The notes: generated from the sequence alone by a model not told the origin. Shown: positions 54,854-63,941, counted from the first letter of the stretch. The stretch: DNA of 64,000 nucleotides from JAIOSM01 sp023143455 (GCA_030632885.1 DAOVTW010000013.1:1-64000); one strand, 5' to 3'. Numbers and translations are program-made.

Positions 54854-55300
54854 CTATGCTTCTGCTTCTGCCTTCTTAGGTTCTTCTTTTTTTTGGACTT
54901 CTGCTTTCTTAGGTTCTGCTTTCTTAGGTTCTGCTTTCTTTGCTTCTTCTTGGATTAACTCAATCATAACCATGGAAGCAACATCACCTTTTCTCGGACC
55001 AAGTTTTATAATTCTGGTATAACCACCTTCACGAACAGAATACTTGTCAGTTGCTTCATTAAAAAGAATGTGAACAACATTTTTTTCTCTCATTACAGAC
55101 AAAGCCTGTCTTCTTGCATGCAGATCACCTCTTTTTGCAAGAGTAATCATTTTATCAGCAAGCTTTCTTAATTCTTTGGCTTTTGCATTTGTTGTCCTGA
55201 TTTTACTATGTTTAAAAAGTGATGTTACCATATTCCTAAACATAGCCTTTCTATGACTTGAAGTTCTATTAAGTTTTACACCTGATTTTCTATGTCTCAT
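54854..55300 (-). CDS. rplQ: 50S ribosomal protein L17
   Basis: A 148-residue L17. The core (MRHRKSGVKLNRTSSHRKAMFRNM) is normal and ends near residue 118; the rest is a repetitive tail of KKAEP units. L17 lies near the exit tunnel. It is the last gene of the alpha operon, 5 bp after rpoA, before a strong terminator. Confidence 0.97.
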   Translation of the reverse strand: MRHRKSGVKLNRTSSHRKAMFRNMVTSLFKHSKIRTTNAKAKELRKLADKMITLAKRGDLHARRQALSVMREKNVVHILFNEATDKYSVREGGYTRIIKLGPRKGDVASMVMIELIQEEAKKAEPKKAEPKKAEVQKKEEPKKAEAEA

Positions 55301-55305
55301 AGAAA

Positions 55306-56328
55306 TTATTCTCCTTCCTCAACAATATCTTCTTCTGGAGGTTCAAACCCCTCAAGTTCCATGCCTAAAGTGAGCTCCATTGTAGTCAAAACTTCTTTAA
55401 TTTCATTTAAAGATTTTCTACCAAAATTCTTAGTTTTAAGCATGTCACTGTCTGTTTTCTGTACCAGTTGATATATTTTATATATTTTTGCATTTTTCAG
55501 GCAATTAGAGCTTCTAACTGAAAGCTCAAGTTCATCAACACTCCTATAAAGATTCTCATTAAATCCTTTTTGTGTTTTGTCTTTGCCATCTTCATCATAA
55601 TCAGGTTCATCTGCTTCATCAAAATTTAAAAAAGGATTCATTTGCTCTTTTAATATTTTTGCAGCATAAGCAACAGCATCATCAGGTGCAACGCTTCCAT
55701 CTGTCCAAACTTCAAGCGTTAATTTATCATAATCTGTTTTTTGCCCCACTCTAAATTTTCCAACAACGTATTTAACACGTTTAATGGGAGAAAAGACACT
55801 ATCTATCGGAATAGTTCCAACAGGCGCCTCTTCATCTTTATTTGCAGCAGACAGGGCATATCCTTTACCTGACATTACTTTCATTGTTATATTTAATTTT
55901 GCATTTTTTGATAAAGTAGCAATGTGCTGTTCAGGGTTTAATATCTCAACCCTGCCATCCTTGCTTATAACATCAGCACCAGTTACTATTTTTTCTCCTT
56001 TAACATTAAGAACTATATTACAATCTTCAACAGTATCGGCCTTTAATTTAAGCTCTTTAAGATTGAGTATAATTTCAGAAACATCCTCTCTAATATCAGA
56101 AATTACACTATATTCATGAAGAGCATCATCAAATTTTACAGAAACAATGGCTGCACCATACAATGATGAAAGGATTATACGTCTAAGAGAGTTTCCTATT
56201 GTTGTTCCAAAACCCCTTTCCAGAGGCTCACATACAAATTTTCCATATGTTGAAGTGGTTGTGACCGCAAGCTCTTCAGGCTTGATCATCTCTCGCCAAT
56301 TCACATATGCAAGTTTCTCAGTTGGCAT
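55306..56328 (-). CDS. rpoA: RNA polymerase alpha subunit
   Basis: A 340-residue alpha subunit. The N-terminal dimerisation domain contains EPLERGFGTTIGNSLRRILLSS-like sequence (EPLERGFGTTIGNSLRRI), and the C-terminal domain SVDELELSVRSSNCLKN through FGRKSLNEIKEVL contacts UP elements and activators. An acidic linker (DEADEPDYDEDG) joins them. It lies between rpsD and rplQ, as usual. Confidence 0.98.
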   Translation of the reverse strand: MPTEKLAYVNWREMIKPEELAVTTTSTYGKFVCEPLERGFGTTIGNSLRRIILSSLYGAAIVSVKFDDALHEYSVISDIREDVSEIILNLKELKLKADTVEDCNIVLNVKGEKIVTGADVISKDGRVEILNPEQHIATLSKNAKLNITMKVMSGKGYALSAANKDEEAPVGTIPIDSVFSPIKRVKYVVGKFRVGQKTDYDKLTLEVWTDGSVAPDDAVAYAAKILKEQMNPFLNFDEADEPDYDEDGKDKTQKGFNENLYRSVDELELSVRSSNCLKNAKIYKIYQLVQKTDSDMLKTKNFGRKSLNEIKEVLTTMELTLGMELEGFEPPEEDIVEEGE

Positions 56329-56375
56329 TTATATCTCCTGTTGATTAAAGATTTAAACAACTTGGAAAAGCTTAA

Positions 56376-57005
56376 TTATTTTGAATAAAGCTCTACAATT
56401 AAATTTTCCTGGATTGGCAGAGTAATATCTTCGCGTACTGGAATACCAGCAACCACACCTTTGAAGTTATCTTTATCCAGCTCAAGCCATTGAGGCATAC
56501 CGCGTCTTACAACAGCTTCCAATGATTCAACAATTGCTTGAACTGTCCTGCTTTTTTCCTTAACCTCAATGACATCACCCTTTTTTATCTGATAAGATGG
56601 AATATTAACTTTTTTCCCATTAACAGTAAAATGATTATGTCTTACAAAATGCCTGCCCTGAGTTCTAGAACCTACCAAACCAAACCTGAACACAACATTA
56701 TCAAGTCGTCTTTCAAGAATTTCCAATAAATTGGTACCTGTTACACCCTTCCGTCGGTCAGCTTCTTTAAAGCTTAAACGAAATTGTTTCTCAGACATAC
56801 CATAAATTCTTTTAACTTTCTGTTTTTCTCTAAGTTGCATTCCATAATCAGATATTTTTTTCCCTCTTTTCTGTGCATTCTCTCCAGGAGGGTATCCTCT
56901 TCTATCAAAACTGCATTTATCTGAAAAACATCTATCGCCTTTCAGAAAAAGCTTTATATTTTCTCGTCTACATTGTCGACAAACAGCTCCTCTATATCTT
57001 GACAA
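56376..57005 (-). CDS. rpsD: 30S ribosomal protein S4
   Basis: A 209-residue S4 with an N-terminal zinc-type Cys set (CRQCRRE...CFSDKC) and the RNA-binding S4 domain (RLDNVVFRFGLVGSRTQGRHFVRHNHF). It nucleates 30S assembly on 16S rRNA. The four-Cys form supports a zinc-bound S4. It lies between rpsK and rpoA. Confidence 0.98.
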   Translation of the reverse strand: MSRYRGAVCRQCRRENIKLFLKGDRCFSDKCSFDRRGYPPGENAQKRGKKISDYGMQLREKQKVKRIYGMSEKQFRLSFKEADRRKGVTGTNLLEILERRLDNVVFRFGLVGSRTQGRHFVRHNHFTVNGKKVNIPSYQIKKGDVIEVKEKSRTVQAIVESLEAVVRRGMPQWLELDKDNFKGVVAGIPVREDITLPIQENLIVELYSK

Positions 57006-57032
57006 CGTCTTCCTCCTTTATCAGCTTATACA

Positions 57033-57425
57033 TTATACTCTTCTTTTTTTGGGTGCACGACATCCATTATGAGGCACCGGTGTAACATCCTTTATCAAAG
57101 ATATATTAAATCCAAGAGCATGTAATGCTCTCAGCGCCGATTCCCTTCCTGGTCCCGGTCCTTTAATATAAACACCCAAGTTTTTCATTCCATATTCCAT
57201 TACTTTTTTTCCAGCATCTTCTGCTACTATTTTTGCAGCAAACGGTGTACTCTTTCTTGATCCTTTAAACCCATGGATACCAGAACTAGACCATGCCAGA
57301 GTATTTCCATTTTCATCAGTAATTGTAACAATTGTATTATTGAACGTGGATTGGATGTGCGCAATTCCAGTAGAAATATTCTTTCTTATCTTTTTCTTAA
57401 CCGCACTTTTAGTTTTTTTTGCCAT
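57033..57425 (-). CDS. rpsK: 30S ribosomal protein S11
   Basis: A 130-residue S11 with a Lys-rich N-terminal extension, the GIAHIQSTFNNTIVTITD core and the C-terminal PHNGCRAPKKRRV. The protein lines the 30S platform near the mRNA exit. It follows rpsM by 36 bp and precedes rpsD by 27 bp. Confidence 0.98.
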   Translation of the reverse strand: MAKKTKSAVKKKIRKNISTGIAHIQSTFNNTIVTITDENGNTLAWSSSGIHGFKGSRKSTPFAAKIVAEDAGKKVMEYGMKNLGVYIKGPGPGRESALRALHALGFNISLIKDVTPVPHNGCRAPKKRRV

Positions 57426-57461
57426 TTCCTATATTACCTTTTTGAATTATACCAATTCTTC

Positions 57462-57830
57462 TTAGCTCTTCTTCTTAACAGCAACTCGTTTAGGACCTTT
57501 TCTTGTCCTTGCATTAGTACTGGTTCTCTGCCCACGAACAGGAAGTCCTCGTCTATGGCGTAACCCTCTGTAACATCCAAGATCCATTAATCTCTTAATA
57601 TTCATAGATACTTCAGATCTTAATTCACCTTCAACTTTATACTTACTGTCAATAATCTTTCTGAGTGTATTAACCTCTTCCTCAGTAAGGTTATGTGCTT
57701 GGACAGTAGGATCAATATTGCCTTCTGCCAATATATCCCTGGCACTCTTTCTGCCTATACCAAAAATTGTTGTCAATGCAATTTCAGCATGTTTCCCTCT
57801 TGGTAAATCAACTCCTGCAATTCTTGCCAA
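57462..57830 (-). CDS. rpsM: 30S ribosomal protein S13
   Basis: A 122-residue S13 starting MARIAGVDLPRGKHAEIALT, with the helix-two-turn-helix YRGLRHRRGLPVRGQRT and a Lys-rich tail that reaches the P-site tRNA. rpmJ lies 10 bp upstream, and the order infA-rpmJ-rpsM-rpsK is conserved. Confidence 0.98.
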   Translation of the reverse strand: MARIAGVDLPRGKHAEIALTTIFGIGRKSARDILAEGNIDPTVQAHNLTEEEVNTLRKIIDSKYKVEGELRSEVSMNIKRLMDLGCYRGLRHRRGLPVRGQRTSTNARTRKGPKRVAVKKKS

Positions 57831-57840
57831 TTTTTACCCC

Positions 57841-57954
57841 CTATCCTTGCCTTTGTTTATGGCGTTTATTGATACATATCACTCTTACCACGCCACATCT
57901 TTTAACAACTTTGCAATTGCGGCAAATTTTTTTTACAGATGCTCTAACTTTCAT
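57841..57954 (-). CDS. rpmJ: 50S ribosomal protein L36
   Basis: A 37-residue protein read on the minus strand from ATG 57954. It starts MKVRASVKKICRNCKV and ends KRHKQRQG. The zinc-type C-x2-C...C...H set is intact, so it is the C+ form. It is short enough to be missed by length filters. It lies between infA and rpsM, its usual place. Confidence 0.96.
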   Translation of the reverse strand: MKVRASVKKICRNCKVVKRCGVVRVICINKRHKQRQG

Positions 57955-57996
57955 CTAACATTTCTCCTAAACAAAACAATTATTCTATAACAATTG

Positions 57997-58215
57997 TTAT
58001 TTATATCTATATGTTATTCTGCCCTTATCCAAATCATAAGGTGACAGCTCAACTGTTACCTTGTCGCCTGGTAAAATCTTAATGAAATGCATCCTCATTT
58101 TACCAGAAATATGAGCTGTCATAACATGTTTATTTTCAAGCTCAACTTTAAATGTTGCATTTGGTAATGTTTCAAGTACTGTGCCTTCTAATTTGATTGG
58201 CTCTTCTTTTGGCAT
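57997..58215 (-). CDS. infA: Translation initiation factor IF-1
   Basis: A 72-residue OB-fold protein with KLEGTVLETLPNATFKVELENKH-type core (first part KLEGTVLETLPNATFKV) and the C-terminal ILPGDKVTVELSPYDLDKGRI. IF-1 blocks the A site during initiation. It follows secY by 38 bp; no map or adk gene lies between them, unlike in many bacteria. Confidence 0.97.
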   Translation of the reverse strand: MPKEEPIKLEGTVLETLPNATFKVELENKHVMTAHISGKMRMHFIKILPGDKVTVELSPYDLDKGRITYRYK

Positions 58216-58253
58216 AAGTTTTCCCTAAATTTCCTATAGCAATAATATTTTAC

Positions 58254-59555
58254 CTATTTCTTACCTGATCTTCCTAAAAAGCCATCATAATTACCTGTGA
58301 TCAGATGCGACTCAATTTGACCTACTGTATCTATTGACACTCCTACAACAATTAGAAGTGCTGTGCCGCCAAAATAAAAAGGTATATTGAATTCTGTCAT
58401 AAGTATTGTAGGCAGGACACACACCGCTGAAACATAAATTGCTCCACCCAGAGTAATTCTACTTAGTACTTTATCAATATATTCAGCAGTTCTTTTGCCC
58501 GGTCGAATCCCAGGAATATAGCCTCCATTTTTTTTCATATTTTCTGCAACGTTATCAGGTTTAAATTGAATAGCAGTATAAAAAAAACAAAAGAAAATGA
58601 CAAACCCTACATATATCAAATAATATAAAATTGTTCCCGGGCTCATCAAACTTGAAAAGTCCTTCATTATTGGTATATCAACAAATTGTGCCAGCGTAGT
58701 TGGAAACATGATAATGGAAGAAGCAAATATAGGTGGAATAACTCCAGCAGTATTGATTTTTAATGGAAGGTGCGAACTTTGCCCTCCAAACATCTTCCTG
58801 CCTACAACTCTTTTTGCATAATGAACAGGGATTCTTCTTTGGGCCTGCTCCATATATACAATGAATGCTATTACCGCAACCATTAAAACAGCAAGAATAA
58901 TTATGCCAAAAACTCCCATCTCACCAGTGGTAACAAGTTGAGCAGTGTTTGCTATGGCTGCAGGCATGCTTGCAACAATTCCTGCAAAAATGATCAATGA
59001 AATGCCATTTCCTATTCCTCTTTCTGTAATCTGCTCACCTAACCACATTATAAAGGAAGTCCCTGCTGTTAAAGTAATTATAGTCAATAATCTGAATTCC
59101 CAGCCTGGTTCCAGCACAATTGGTGCTCCAGCAGGAGATGTCATACTTTCAAGGCCTACACTAATAGCAAAACCCTGAATTATACTTAAAAAGACAGTTC
59201 CATACCTTGTATATTGAGTTTTCTTTTTTTGACCATGTTCACCTTCTTTTGAAAGCTGCTCAAGATGAGGCACAACAACAGTCATAAGCTCTATAATAAT
59301 TGAAGCACTAATATAAGGCATAATACCAAGAGCAAATATTGAAAAATTTTCCAATGCTCCACCGGAAAACATGTTAAACATGGAAAAAAGGGTGCCAGAT
59401 GCACTATCAAAGAAAGATTGCAAAGCTGCTGCATCTATCCCAGGTGTAGGTACATGGACACCAATACGGTAAACAAACAAAAGTACCAGAGTTATTAAAA
59501 GTTTCTTTTTTAACTCTGGAAGTTTAAATATGTTTTGGTAGCTTTGGTCAACCAT
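58254..59555 (-). CDS. secY: Preprotein translocase subunit SecY
   Basis: A 433-residue channel protein with about ten membrane helices. It has the N-terminal VYRIGVHVPTPGID and plug segment (SGGALENFSIFALGIMPYISASI) and cytoplasmic loops carrying VGRKMFGGQ and RPGKRTAEYI, which contact ribosome and SecA. It forms the protein export channel with SecE and SecG. It lies between rplO and infA. Confidence 0.98.
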   Translation of the reverse strand: MVDQSYQNIFKLPELKKKLLITLVLLFVYRIGVHVPTPGIDAAALQSFFDSASGTLFSMFNMFSGGALENFSIFALGIMPYISASIIIELMTVVVPHLEQLSKEGEHGQKKKTQYTRYGTVFLSIIQGFAISVGLESMTSPAGAPIVLEPGWEFRLLTIITLTAGTSFIMWLGEQITERGIGNGISLIIFAGIVASMPAAIANTAQLVTTGEMGVFGIIILAVLMVAVIAFIVYMEQAQRRIPVHYAKRVVGRKMFGGQSSHLPLKINTAGVIPPIFASSIIMFPTTLAQFVDIPIMKDFSSLMSPGTILYYLIYVGFVIFFCFFYTAIQFKPDNVAENMKKNGGYIPGIRPGKRTAEYIDKVLSRITLGGAIYVSAVCVLPTILMTEFNIPFYFGGTALLIVVGVSIDTVGQIESHLITGNYDGFLGRSGKK

Positions 59556-59604
59556 TTGTAATTAACTGCCTTATCTATTAATTAAAATTATGTAATAAAC
59601 CATA

Positions 59605-60045
59605 TTATCCAATTGCCAGGTTTCCACCAGCTGATTCGATTTTTTCTTTTGCAATCTTACTTGCTTTACATTGTTTTAAAGAAAAAACCTTTTTTACTTC
59701 ACCATTTCCAAGTATTTTTACTGAATCAAATCTGTTTTTCACAAGTCCTGCATCTTTCAATGCTGCAACATCAATAGTTGCACCATCATCAAATCTATCA
59801 AGATCAGTAACATTGACAACAGCAACATTTTTTTTGAATATATTTGTAAATCCACGTTTAGGTAAACGTCGGTGAATAGGCATTTGTCCGCCTTCAAATC
59901 CTGGTCTAACACCACCACCAGATCTTGAATTGTGACCTTTATTTCCCCTGGTTGATGTAGAGCCCATTCCAGAGCCAGGACCTCGCCCCACTCTTTTCCT
60001 GTTTTTCCGGCTTCCTGCTGCAGGTGCCAGTTCGTGAAGTTTCAT
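59605..60045 (-). CDS. rplO: 50S ribosomal protein L15
   Basis: A 146-residue L15 with the Gly/Arg-rich N-terminal extension (RKNRKRVGRGPGSGMGSTSTRG) shortened here to its key part RVGRGPGSGMG, and a globular C-terminal domain. It starts 1 bp after rpmD ends and precedes secY by 49 bp. Confidence 0.97.
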   Translation of the reverse strand: MKLHELAPAAGSRKNRKRVGRGPGSGMGSTSTRGNKGHNSRSGGGVRPGFEGGQMPIHRRLPKRGFTNIFKKNVAVVNVTDLDRFDDGATIDVAALKDAGLVKNRFDSVKILGNGEVKKVFSLKQCKASKIAKEKIESAGGNLAIG

Positions 60046-60046
60046 T

Positions 60047-60235
60047 TTATATCTCCTCTACTTTAACTAGGTGAGACACTTTATTTGCCATCCCAAGAAT
60101 TGATGGATCAGCTTTATGCTCAATAGTCATATGCATTTTTTTAAGCCCCAGAGACCTCATAATTCTTCTATGTTTTTCAGGTCGCCCTATTATGCTTCTA
60201 ATCTGTGTAATTTTTATCTTACCTGACATTATCAT
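60047..60235 (-). CDS. rpmD: 50S ribosomal protein L30
   Basis: A 62-residue L30 with KITQIRSIIGRPEKHRRIMRS (core ITQIRSIIGRPEKHR) followed by LGLKKMHMTIEH. The start may be Met1 or Met3. It sits 7 bp after rpsE, in the standard spc order rpsE-rpmD-rplO. Confidence 0.96.
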   Translation of the reverse strand: MIMSGKIKITQIRSIIGRPEKHRRIMRSLGLKKMHMTIEHKADPSILGMANKVSHLVKVEEI

Positions 60236-60242
60236 GTCTCCA

Positions 60243-60743
60243 CTATATTTCTTCAGCTTTAAGACCTCTTCTCAGAGCAACTGCTTCTTTGGTTTCAAGT
60301 GATTGAAGCCCTTGAATTGTTGCCCGAACAATATTTTGAGTATTATGAGTTCCTAAACATTTTGTTAAAATATCTGTTATCCCTACTGCTTCAAGAACCG
60401 CTCGAATTCCACCACCAGCAATTACTCCAGTACCAGGTGATGCAGGTTTTAGCAATACTCTTCCAGCTCCTGCTTTACCAATAACTTGATAGGGGATAGT
60501 ACCGTTAAGGATTGATACCTTTTCCATTGAATTTTTAGCTGTGTCCATTCCTTTTCTAATGGCTTCAGGCACTTCTTTAGCTTTCCCAAGTCCATATCCA
60601 ACACTGCCTTCACCATCACCAACAACTACAAGTGCACTAAAGCTAAAATTCCTGCCGCCCTTAACAACTTTTGCAACACGATTTATCTTTACAACTCTAT
60701 CGAGTAATTGGTTTTCCTCAATATGCTTATGCTTTCCTGCCAA
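60243..60743 (-). CDS. rpsE: 30S ribosomal protein S5
   Basis: A 166-residue S5 with the N-terminal double-stranded RNA-binding region (VVKGGRNFSFSALVVVGD, VGYGLGKAKEVPEAI) and the C-terminal domain with PASPGTGVIAGGGIRAVLE. It supports decoding accuracy and mRNA helicase activity of the 30S. It precedes rpmD by 7 bp. Confidence 0.98.
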   Translation of the reverse strand: MAGKHKHIEENQLLDRVVKINRVAKVVKGGRNFSFSALVVVGDGEGSVGYGLGKAKEVPEAIRKGMDTAKNSMEKVSILNGTIPYQVIGKAGAGRVLLKPASPGTGVIAGGGIRAVLEAVGITDILTKCLGTHNTQNIVRATIQGLQSLETKEAVALRRGLKAEEI

Positions 60744-60759
60744 GAGTTTTCCTCCTTAA

Positions 60760-61119
60760 TTAGAAATTCAACCCAGCTTCACGAGCTCCGGTTGATAAAG
60801 CCTTTACTCTTCCATGATACAGAAATCCATTTCTGTCAAAAACCACATGTGTGATTCCTTTATCAAGAGCTCTTTTACCGATCAATTGTCCAATTTCTTT
60901 TGCTCTCTCTTTTTTATCACCTTTGGTTTCAAATTCTTTATCCAAGGTTGAAGCGGAAACTAGAGTATTGCCTTTAACATCGTCTACAATCTGAGCATAA
61001 ATATGTTTGGTACTTCTAAAAACACTAAGTCTAGGTCTATCTTGACTTCCAAAAATATTTTTCCGAATACGTTTTTTTCTTTTAAGTCTTGAGACTTGTC
61101 GTTCTGATGTTTTTGCCAT
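60760..61119 (-). CDS. rplR: 50S ribosomal protein L18
   Basis: A 119-residue L18 with a basic N-terminus, RPRLSVFRSTKHIYAQIVDD and the C-terminal FDRNGFLYHGRVKALSTGAREAGL. It binds 5S rRNA together with L5 and L25. It lies between rplF and rpsE. Confidence 0.98.
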   Translation of the reverse strand: MAKTSERQVSRLKRKKRIRKNIFGSQDRPRLSVFRSTKHIYAQIVDDVKGNTLVSASTLDKEFETKGDKKERAKEIGQLIGKRALDKGITHVVFDRNGFLYHGRVKALSTGAREAGLNF

Positions 61120-61139
61120 CTTTTTATCTTCCTAATGCG

Positions 61140-61685
61140 TTATTCACCGCCTGCAGTTTTACCAACTTTTCGGATTATTCTCTCGTCCGCATATACAATC
61201 CCCTTACCTTTATACGGTTCAGGTGGTCTCAAAGCTCGCAAATTGGCTGCAGTTTGCCCAAGTAATGCTTTATCAATTCCTGCTAATATGATTTCAGTGT
61301 TTTTATCTACAATAGCTGAAATACCATCTGGCACTACAAAATCTACAGGATTGGAAAATCCAAGATTGAGAACAAGATTTTTTCCTTTGAGCTCTCCTCG
61401 ATAACCTATTCCAGAGAGTTTAAGTTTCTTTTCAAATCCATTGGCTACACCTTCAACCATATTTGCTATCAAAGATCTAAACAATCCCTGTAGCGCGACC
61501 TTTTTTCTATCATTCTCATCTGTTGCTGTAACCTTTATAGCCTCTTTTCCAACCTTGACATCAATAGCAGGATGCAAATCAAGGTCAAGAGAACCTTTAG
61601 GGCCTTCAATTTTTATCTGTTTGTTTTTAACCACAGCTTTAACTTTTTCCAAAAGCTGAATTGGCTTTTTCCCTATTCTAGACAT
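61140..61685 (-). CDS. rplF: 50S ribosomal protein L6
   Basis: A 181-residue L6 with two repeated alpha/beta domains, beginning MSRIGKKPIQL and ending with the factor-binding tail LRPPEPYKGKGIVYADERI (key part PPEPYKGKGI). It sits near the sarcin-ricin loop. It lies between rpsH and rplR. Confidence 0.98.
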   Translation of the reverse strand: MSRIGKKPIQLLEKVKAVVKNKQIKIEGPKGSLDLDLHPAIDVKVGKEAIKVTATDENDRKKVALQGLFRSLIANMVEGVANGFEKKLKLSGIGYRGELKGKNLVLNLGFSNPVDFVVPDGISAIVDKNTEIILAGIDKALLGQTAANLRALRPPEPYKGKGIVYADERIIRKVGKTAGGE

Positions 61686-61713
61686 ATTATATTACTCCTG
61701 ATACACCACCTGA

Positions 61714-62112
61714 TTACCAAACATTACAAAGGATTTCACCGCCCATGTTTGCTTCTCTTGCCTGTTTATCTGTGACTAGACCTTTTGATGTTGAAACAAT
61801 AGATATTCCAAGCCCATTTAAAACCGGTTTAATCATTTTCGATTTTTTGTAAACTCTACAGCTTGGCTTACTCACACGATCAATCCCAAAAATTGAATGC
61901 CGTCTGTCAGGCATATATTTGAGATATACCCGAAGCATACCCTGTAAATTATCATCAAGGAATTTATAGTCCTTAATGTATCCCTGGTCTTTCAGCACCC
62001 GCGCCACTTCAATTTTTATTTTTGACCCGGGGATATCCACTTTAGCAAGCTCTGCTTTTCCACCATTCCTAATCCGTGTCAGCATGTCTGCAATTGGATC
62101 ACTCATTGCCAT
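61714..62112 (-). CDS. rpsH: 30S ribosomal protein S8
   Basis: A 132-residue S8 starting MAMSDPIADMLTRIRNG, with the C-terminal GLGISIVSTSKGLVTDKQAR that binds helix 21 of 16S rRNA. In Escherichia coli S8 represses the spc operon by binding the mRNA near rplE; whether that loop exists here is not checked. It lies between rpsN and rplF. Confidence 0.98.
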   Translation of the reverse strand: MAMSDPIADMLTRIRNGGKAELAKVDIPGSKIKIEVARVLKDQGYIKDYKFLDDNLQGMLRVYLKYMPDRRHSIFGIDRVSKPSCRVYKKSKMIKPVLNGLGISIVSTSKGLVTDKQAREANMGGEILCNVW

Positions 62113-62169
62113 ATTGTCATTCTCCTTAACTATTTCATTTGAAATAATTATAAATATTTAACTTAAGCC

Positions 62170-62355
62170 TTACCAGCTTGATTTTGTCACGCCTGGAAGC
62201 TTTCCAGCTGATGCCAGTGTTCGAAAACAAATTCTGCACATTCCAAACTTTCTCAAAAATGCTCTTGGTCTACCACAAAAAGGACATCTATTATATCCTC
62301 GAACTTTAAATTTCGGTTTTCTTTCTGCTTTTACGATAAGAGACGTTCTAGCCAA
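62170..62355 (-). CDS. rpsN: 30S ribosomal protein S14, zinc type
   Basis: A 61-residue short S14. The zinc knuckles CPFC and CRIC are intact (CPFCGRPRAFLRKFGMCRIC), so it is the C+ form typical of many anaerobes. It aids 30S head assembly. It lies between rplE and rpsH. Confidence 0.97.
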   Translation of the reverse strand: MARTSLIVKAERKPKFKVRGYNRCPFCGRPRAFLRKFGMCRICFRTLASAGKLPGVTKSSW

Positions 62356-62376
62356 GGTACTACCTCCTTGTAAATA

Positions 62377-62916
62377 TTAATTCCTAAAAGGCATACCTAA
62401 TGCTTTTAGTAATTCCTTACCTTCTTCATCAGTTTGAGCTGTTGTAACTATTGTCACATTCAACCCTCTAATACTCTCCACTTTGTCATAATCAATTTCC
62501 GGAAAAATAATATGCTCTGTAATACCTAAGCTGTAATTGCCCCGTCCATCGAAAGCTTTTCCTGATATACCTTTAAAATCTCTGACACGCGGTAGGGCTA
62601 CATTAACAATTCGACTAAAAAAATCATATAGCTTTTTCTGGCGTAATGTAACCATACATCCTATTGGCATTCCTTCACGCAATTTAAAAGCAGCTATTGG
62701 TTTTTTAGCCCTTGTAATAACAGCTTTTTGACCTGCAATCATTGTAAGATCAGCTGCAGCAAAATCAACTATTTTTGGATTAATTGAGCCTTCTCCCAAT
62801 CCCATGTTCAGTACTATTTTATCAAGCTTTGGAACCTGCATAATACTTTTGTATTTAAAGGTCTCCATTAACTCAGGAACTACTTCATTTTTATATTTAT
62901 CTATTATAGCTGCCAT
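62377..62916 (-). CDS. rplE: 50S ribosomal protein L5
   Basis: A 179-residue L5 with VPKLDKIVLNMGLGEG, the ITRAKKPIAAFKLREGMPIG block and the C-terminal ALPRVRDFKGIS. It binds 5S rRNA and touches the P-site tRNA. It follows rplX by 22 bp. Confidence 0.98.
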   Translation of the reverse strand: MAAIIDKYKNEVVPELMETFKYKSIMQVPKLDKIVLNMGLGEGSINPKIVDFAAADLTMIAGQKAVITRAKKPIAAFKLREGMPIGCMVTLRQKKLYDFFSRIVNVALPRVRDFKGISGKAFDGRGNYSLGITEHIIFPEIDYDKVESIRGLNVTIVTTAQTDEEGKELLKALGMPFRN

Positions 62917-62938
62917 TTAGTTTCCCCGCTTTCAATTC

Positions 62939-63268
62939 TTAAGAATCGATTTGTTCATTACACTTTTTGCAAATTCTTACTCTTTTTCCATTGTCAAGTT
63001 CTTTAATACCAACACGTGTTGGTTTTACGCAGCTATTACACATTAGCATCATGTTTGATATTTCAAGTGGCATTGACTTTTCAACAATTCCACCTTTCGG
63101 ATTTCCTTGAGTAGGCTTTGAATGAACTTTAACAACATTAATATTCTCTACTACAACTCGGTTTAATTTTTTTATTACTTTTATAACCTTACTGATTTTG
63201 CCTTTATCCTTACCAGTAAGAATTTTTACTTTATCGTCTTTTTTAATTCTAATTTTCATATTTCCCAT
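62939..63268 (-). CDS. rplX: 50S ribosomal protein L24
   Basis: A 109-residue L24 with the KOW motif DKVKILTGKDKGKISKV and the C-terminal CNSCVKPTRVGIKELDNGKRVRIC, which has two CxxC-like pairs. I start at ATG 63268 (MGNMKIRIKKDD) because AGGAG lies 10 nt upstream; ATG 63259 and TTG 63289 are less likely. L24 is an early assembly protein at the tunnel exit. Confidence 0.95.
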   Translation of the reverse strand: MGNMKIRIKKDDKVKILTGKDKGKISKVIKVIKKLNRVVVENINVVKVHSKPTQGNPKGGIVEKSMPLEISNMMLMCNSCVKPTRVGIKELDNGKRVRICKKCNEQIDS

Positions 63269-63298
63269 TAGAAATTTTCTCCTAACCAACTGGACCCT

Positions 63299-63667
63299 TT
63301 ATATAACATCCGGGGCAAGTGATATAATTTTCATAAACTTTTTATTCCGAAGTTCTCGTGCAACCGGTCCGAAGATTCGTGTTCCAATGGGCTCATTGTT
63401 TTTTTCAATAATTACTGCTGAATTATCATCAAATCGAACAGTTGAACCGTCAGGTCGTTGAATTTCTTTTTTTGTTCTCACTATTACCGCCTGAACAACT
63501 TCGCCTTTTTTTACCTTTGCATCAGGGATAGTTTCTTTAACTGATACAGTGATAATATCTCCGACACTTGCAAATCGTCTTTTTGAACCGCCCAACACCT
63601 TAATGCAAAGTACTTCTTTTGCTCCGGAGTTGTCAGCTACTGTGAGTCTGGTTTCACTTTGAATCAT
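63299..63667 (-). CDS. rplN: 50S ribosomal protein L14
   Basis: A 122-residue L14 starting MIQSETRLTVADNSGAKEV, with VVRTKKEIQRPDGS-like (VIVRTKKEIQRPDGSTVRF) and the end FMKIISLAPDVI. It forms an intersubunit bridge and binds the silencing factor RsfS. It lies between rpsQ and rplX. Confidence 0.98.
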   Translation of the reverse strand: MIQSETRLTVADNSGAKEVLCIKVLGGSKRRFASVGDIITVSVKETIPDAKVKKGEVVQAVIVRTKKEIQRPDGSTVRFDDNSAVIIEKNNEPIGTRIFGPVARELRNKKFMKIISLAPDVI

Positions 63668-63683
63668 TTATGGCTCCCTTTGC

Positions 63684-63941
63684 TTAAACAGCCTTTCTTA
63701 CAATTTCTTTTACACGAAAATATTTATTTTTGCTCAAGGGTCTTGTTTCAATGATTTTCACTTGATCACCAAGGTTACATTCATTTTTTTCATCATGAGC
63801 TAAGTATTTTTTTTCACGTTTAATAAATTTCTTATAGACACTATGTTTAACAAATCTTTCTACTCGGACAACAACAGATTTATCCATTTTATCCGAGACC
63901 ACCTGACCATTTAATTCTTTTTTATTTTGTTTTTCTTTCAT
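63684..63941 (-). CDS. rpsQ: 30S ribosomal protein S17
   Basis: An 85-residue S17 with a Lys-rich N-terminus, then LNGQVVSDKMDKSVVVRVERF and the C-terminal PLSKNKYFRVKEIV. It is an early 16S-binding protein with an OB fold. The preceding rpmC ends about 19 bp upstream. Confidence 0.97.
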   Translation of the reverse strand: MKEKQNKKELNGQVVSDKMDKSVVVRVERFVKHSVYKKFIKREKKYLAHDEKNECNLGDQVKIIETRPLSKNKYFRVKEIVRKAV

